Assembly (NCBI GenBank): GCA_001600875.1
Contig: BCLD01000009.1
Location: 240,784 to 288,753 of the forward strand
DNA from: Solicoccozyma terricola
Taxonomy: Eukaryota > Basidiomycota > Tremellomycetes > Filobasidiales > Piskurozymaceae
Length of the DNA stretch: 47,970 nt
Direction: 5' to 3'
Positions 43,489-47,970 of this stretch are shown here, one piece after another. Below the pieces are notes generated by a model. It searched no databases and was not told the DNA's origin. It saw nothing but the letters and a program-made list of their open reading frames with translations. Both the position numbers and the translations under genes were made by a program. Numbering within the stretch: the first letter of the stretch is position 1; every line of letters begins with the position of its first letter.

Positions 43489-45992
43489 ATGTCTTCAAAC
43501 CGCTCTTCAGATGTCTCGCCGTCCAACATCGACCCGTCGTTCGAAAAGTACGATGGTGTTGATGATACTGTCGGCAACGAACCAGTCTTGACCGGTGCTT
43601 CCAGGAAACGTGAGTGGCAAAGTTTTTGCCCGAGGGAGGCGGGAAACCTGAACTTTGGTAATTCCGCGGCCACTCAGGGGCTGCCTCGGATTACTTCACT
43701 CTCCTTGCTTCTGGTTGTGCACTCTTCTCCGATGGGTACCAAAACTCCTTGATGACGGCTGGGAATGCGTGAGTAGCAATTTAGGGTCTGTGGCGAATTG
43801 CTAAAAACCAGCCAGCCACTGACAATTGTCGTCGTACATGACAGGCTCTTCAAGATCCTTTACCCAGTCGCGTTCACTTCGACCGTGTCTACTCGTGTAT
43901 CGAACGCGAGTATCGTAGGATCGATCATTGGGCAGATCCTAGTCGGGATCTGCTGTGATCGCTGGGGGAGAAAGACCGCAATTGTGGGAACAACCGCTGT
44001 GAGTATCAGGTCCGAATAAACGTTCGGGAAAGGGACTCAAAAACGACCTTACATCACCAGATGATTGTCCTTGGTGCTATATTACAAACTGCCTCGTCAC
44101 CTACCTCGAATCTCAACGGGCTATTCTGGTGAGGCAACCAGGTCGTCAGTTGCTCGAGAAGGAGCGAGCCATTGACGGGTCTCTTTCGTACTGTGATGTA
44201 GGATGATGACAGTCGCAAGGGGAATCACAGGTAATTTTGCCTTATCTCGCTCGCATGCCAGGGAGTGATCTAAGGTCTGATCGGTTGACAATTGAAACAG
44301 GTGTCGGAGTTGGCGGAGAATATCCTGCTTCCTCTACATCGGCTAGTGAAGCTGGCAAGTGTCCCGGGCTAACCCTTAATGACGAATCGATAAGCTGATT
44401 CTGGTCCAATGTTCGATCAGCCAATGAGATGTTCGGCCGTAACCGAGGGGCTGCTTTCATAATGGTTACAAAGTGGGTTTCCATTTGTTAGAACGGATTT
44501 GACAAACACTGAGGATGTGTTACCCGGTAGCTTCGTGCTTTCAATCGGAGGACCCGTTGTTCTGTCTTTGACACTCTTGATCCTCGGAGGCCAACACTAT
44601 GGCGGCACCCACTCTGCGGCTGATTTGCACAAGGTTAGTCCAAGTTACATGCGATGATAGCTTTGCTGCTTGGGACTGAACAGATTCTACTCAGCTGTCT
44701 GTGACGTGGCGTGTCCTTTTCGCCCTCGGCATTGTCTGGCCTCTGGCAGTATTGTGAGCCTTGCATTGCAACGGCAAATTGATATGCCACTGACCGTTCC
44801 TTCTCTCCTGCCCAGCTACTTCCGTATCCGCATGGTCAACTCTAAGCTTTACCGACGTAACGCTGTCCAACACAATGTCCCTTACAAGTTGATTTTTAGA
44901 AAGTACTGGAAAACACTGATCGGCACGGCAGGAACTTGGTTCCTATATGATTTTGTTGCCTTCCCTAATGGCCGTGAGCATTTTTTTTTCCATCTTCTGA
45001 ATCACCTGGCGACATGTTCTGATCACCTTTGCCTTTGGAACTGGCAGTTTTCTCTGTCTGTAGATCTGTCCGCTTGCATTTCATCAATTCTCGCTGACTT
45101 CTCCTCCTTGAATTCAGAGTACTATCATCGCCAGGTGTGTACATTGCACAAGCCGTGAAAGAGCGAGGATACTGATAATATTCCCACGGTAGTGCGATTC
45201 CTGGAGCTGGATTGATGAAGACCCTGGAGTGAGAGCTTCCCAATAATCCTCATTTCTCGCTAATGGTTGTTGATGACCATCGCTATCAAACAGATGGCAG
45301 CTTCTCCTTTCGGTGTTGTCAATCCCGGGTGTTCTGCTCGGGGCACTTGTCGTCAAACGACTCGGTACGCTCCATCCTCTTCGTTGAATGGAATAGGACC
45401 TAATCCTCCTCCTGCAGGACGTCGCAACCTTCTACTCGTAGGATTTAGCGGCTACCTCCTTGTCGGCATCATCATTTTTGCAGCTTGGGACAAACTGATT
45501 GCGATCATTCCTTTGTTTGTGATTTTCTTTGCAATCTTTACCAGTTCCGGCAATTTCGGACCTGGTAAGTATCTGATTCTTGCACTCATTCGGAGGTAAC
45601 GGATACTCATGAAGATGTTTTCGGCAATAGGCAATTGTGAAGGAACCATCAGCGCGGAATCATATCCCACTTTGATCAGAGGAACAATGTATGGAATTTC
45701 AGCTGCAGTCGGAAAGACGGGCGCAGCAGTAGGGACATCTGTCTTTACAATTATCCAGACCAACCTGGGTAAGAAGTACACTTTCCTTGTTTCCGCCATG
45801 TGTGGTATCATTGGTGTCCTCCTCGCTTGGTTCTTTGTCGTTGACAAGACCAACGAAGACCTCGCCTTTGAGGATGAAACCTTCAGGCAGTATCTGGTGG
45901 CCGAGGGATGGAACGGCGAGATGGGAGACGGGAGTGAAGGGTTGAAGAAGGCTACGGATTTGAAGAATGACCAGGAGATGATGTGGACGTGA
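43489..45992 (+). CDS. PHS-family MFS permease (Git1/Pho84-like)
   Basis: Sixteen exons: 43489-43609, 43678-43768, 43845-43998, 44061-44128, 44202-44230, 44301-44354, 44421-44472, 44531-44633, 44695-44753, 44816-44973, 45048-45055, 45118-45134, 45193-45228, 45294-45364, 45418-45564, 45631-45992; all phases agree; 509 aa. The protein follows the phosphate:H+ symporter family: LFSDGYQNSLMTAGN in helix 1, DRWGRK in loop 2-3, GVGVGGEYPASSTSASE in helix 4, then GTAGTWFLYDFVAFPNG opening the second half, SSGNFGPGN and ESYPTLIRGT near helix 10. Git1-type members import glycerophosphoinositol or other glycerophosphodiesters at the plasma membrane, Pho84-type import phosphate; this one looks nearer Git1. 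Exons 11 and 12 are micro-exons of 8 and 17 nt, and intron 6 (44355-44420) has a GC donor. Confidence 0.87.
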
Positions 45993-47970
45993 GGTGGTAC
46001 GGGGATTACGATGGAAGGAAACTATAGATCGGTAGCGCTGAGGATGGATGTACCGAGGCTCCAGTGTCATGCTCAATACAGAGGTCGGTCTCATGTAACG
46101 AATTCGAGCACCGAATCGGTGCATAAGGTTCCGGTGGAGTATGACTACCGTACATGGGGGTTAATATCTGGAATGATTTGACTTCTGGACTAATAGACCC
46201 TAGACAATCAATCAGCATGTTTTGTAAATCTTTCCGGCCTTTCCGGCCTCCGTAGTCTCCAGCAATCTCGCTTCCTATCGCAGTCTTCATTCTCCGCATA
46301 CAGCACCAAGATCCGCTAAAGGACCACTCAGGCGTTGGGCAACCAGCGACCTCATTTCCTATCTGGGTTGTCATCCTCCGCAAAAGCTGAAAAATGGGAG
46401 GCTTTCCGCGTTTGACAGGCTGGCTCGCCATCTATCTCTTTCGTCCTAGCATTCGGGGTCGAATGCTCTCTTCAGCTGCCACTCCTTGCCACCGGGGCTT
46501 GTAAGGATACGACCTTTCTCAGGCCCGAATCCTCGCCGATCCGCGGATCTCGTCCACCGGTTCCTCCATCCGAGTAGGATGGGCCTGATGTTCGACATAT
46601 GCCCGGACGTTGAGAGGAGCCCGAATGTCAGACTTGAGCACCGTGGATGGAGGATCGGTAATGGGGAATCCGCGGAACGGTGAGGATTCGGGCCTGAGAA
46701 AGGTCGTATCAGGCCCGATCTATCTCTTCGCCTTATCGTTATCAGCGTCTGGATCTGAATCCCACAGCGAGGGCCCTAATATCCGTCATCTGCCGATCTT
46801 TCTTTTCTCCCCGGTCATCAAGACTCGACGGAAGATCCGCACCTGACAATCAAAAAATTGCTCAATACAAGTCTCTGGGACTAATTCGAGCGCTCTCTTC
46901 GAATCTAATACCCCCTCCAGCCTAACACTACCTCCGAGGGGATCCTAGCGGATCCTGTGACCATCTAGGAGTGTCTGGTGACCACCTATGGTCTCGAATA
47001 TCCCACTTCGGAGCTTGTCGGTGATTGAACAGTTGAAATTTTGATGATTTGTCATAGTTCGTCATCTTTTATACGCGAGGACAATGTTGTTCGTTTTTAG
47101 GTCCTGACAGTCTGGATGCTTGCTTGGCCACAGATCGGACGGACGCCACCATTCCCTGGACCTTATCAGATTGATAGCTTCATTGAGCCTAAGCTCAAGC
47201 TCAGGGGCAAAGGCAAGTAGCGTGGAATGCCGAATCGAGGGCGAGAGCGAATGGAAAGGCGAGGTGAGGCCTTAGCGCATTCACCCGGTTCCCACTCGAC
47301 TCCGAGATGTCTGGTGAGTTTCACGATATATATAACAGCTGTGACTTCAGTTCTAGTCATTTATGGGTTATTGTCGTCGAGATCTTCATCATTCGAGTCC
47401 ACATTAACCCATCGTTATTGTGGAGGGATGTATTGAGGATGGTAGTTAAGAGATTGGGTGTGTTTCGGGTGATCCTTGGAGTATTGACAATGGTGGGTTT
47501 CGGAAGGTCGGGAGTGTTTTGGGGGATACTTGGGGGACTCTGTTGTCCGACAAAGGTTGTAGGCAGGTGAAAGTATTGGATATTAGTGCCTCTTCAATAC
47601 AACGACAATCTCTAGCTCGCTTACTCTGACTATTTAGATGCAGGACCGGCTTTAGAACAATAGAGAAATCGGTTACCCTTCTGCCTGAGTCAACAATAGT
47701 GTTGTTGACCTATAACAATGGAATGCTCTTAGATCCGTTGTTTCCCTGTCTCACTTCCTTATGTATCCTTGAAAACGTTGGTGGTTGTCCTTTATCAACT
47801 TCTCGATCGAAGGCGTCGTATATTGTCAGGTGCCGGATCTTCAGGGCTGCGAGGAATCTACGAAGGATCGGTGGCCGGAGATGTGATATGGCAGGTGACG
47901 GATGATCGGGCCTCTCGCAGTTGGATTCAGATCTAGCGCTAAGTCGAACGAAGAGATGAAGACAGCGGGG
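45993..47970. other. Long gene-poor stretch with a foldback element
   Basis: About 2 kb without a supported gene. Near 46260 and 46348 a segment of about 45 bases recurs in diverged form (shared core TTCCTATC and CTCCGCA). A foldback lies at 46506-46710. The frame at 47307-47570 is hydrophobic but has no motif or plausible splice partners. Confidence 0.45.
46506..46710. repeat. 205-bp imperfect inverted repeat (foldback, MITE-like)
   Basis: The outer 29 bases are perfect inverted copies (46506-46534 against 46682-46710), both containing GACCTTTCTCAGGCCCGAAT on one strand or the other. Pairing continues with mismatches to about 66 bases per arm, through CCGCGGA and TCCTCCATCC, leaving a loop of about 75 bases. 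No coding frame inside. I see no clear target-site duplication. The form fits a non-autonomous DNA element or a structured transcript. Confidence 0.75.

Noticed and set aside
47307..47570. Hydrophobic 87-codon frame near the window end
   Set aside because: Low-complexity Val/Gly/Leu content with no family motif, no plausible start context and no neighbouring exons.

Overview
This is a eukaryotic, fungal window. Genes are single transcription units cut by many short GT-AG introns (about 48-111 nt) and the exons join in frame. The protein families are typically fungal: a C2H2 plus fungal-specific transcription factor, a Yor1-type ABCC pump, a hybrid histidine kinase, DHA1 and PHS major facilitators, and a TfdA/TauD dioxygenase. 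Intron density and size suggest a basidiomycete, and I would guess a tremellomycete-like yeast; that placement is inference. Exon joins below were worked out by hand from splice signals, reading phase and family motifs.

Layout. 1-1368 (-): Rtg2-like Ppx/GppA phosphatase, cut by the window edge. 2589-3593 (+): TauD/TfdA-like dioxygenase. 5640-7820 (+): unrecognised protein with a PD-(D/E)XK-like signature. 9114-10674 (+): MerA/lipoamide-dehydrogenase-like flavoprotein. 11484-16649 (+): Yor1-type ABC transporter in 13 exons. 17688-18340 (+): small secreted protein with eight cysteines. 19144-30418: an aromatic-catabolism cluster. 31270-32257 (+): GNAT acetyltransferase with unusual base composition. 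33940-38738 (-): membrane hybrid histidine kinase, interrupted by an assembly gap. 39784-41340 (-): class-C beta-lactamase-like serine hydrolase. 41865-42330 (+): probable relic of a PHS transporter. 43489-45992 (+): intact Git1/Pho84-like permease in 16 exons. 45993-47970: no gene seen, but a 205-bp foldback element.

The most coherent system is the cluster at 19.1-30.4 kb. It has a DHA1-type MFS transporter, maleylacetate reductase and hydroxyquinol 1,2-dioxygenase divergently transcribed from a 254-bp promoter, a C2H2 zinc-finger activator-type regulator, and an MhpA-type flavin monooxygenase. Together they would import a phenolic, hydroxylate it to hydroxyquinol, cleave the ring to maleylacetate and reduce that to 3-oxoadipate. 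The sequence GTGGCGGG(G/T), or a one-mismatch form, recurs in all four promoter regions of the cluster: twice in the divergent promoter, three times upstream of the monooxygenase, and at least once upstream of the transporter and of the regulator. This looks like a built-in regulon.

Other points: 8-, 16- and 17-nt micro-exons; two GC-AG introns; a 100-N gap flanked by the same 276 bp on both sides, which makes the kinase gene look broken although collapsing the overlap restores frame; and an undetermined base at a splice acceptor in the cluster transporter.
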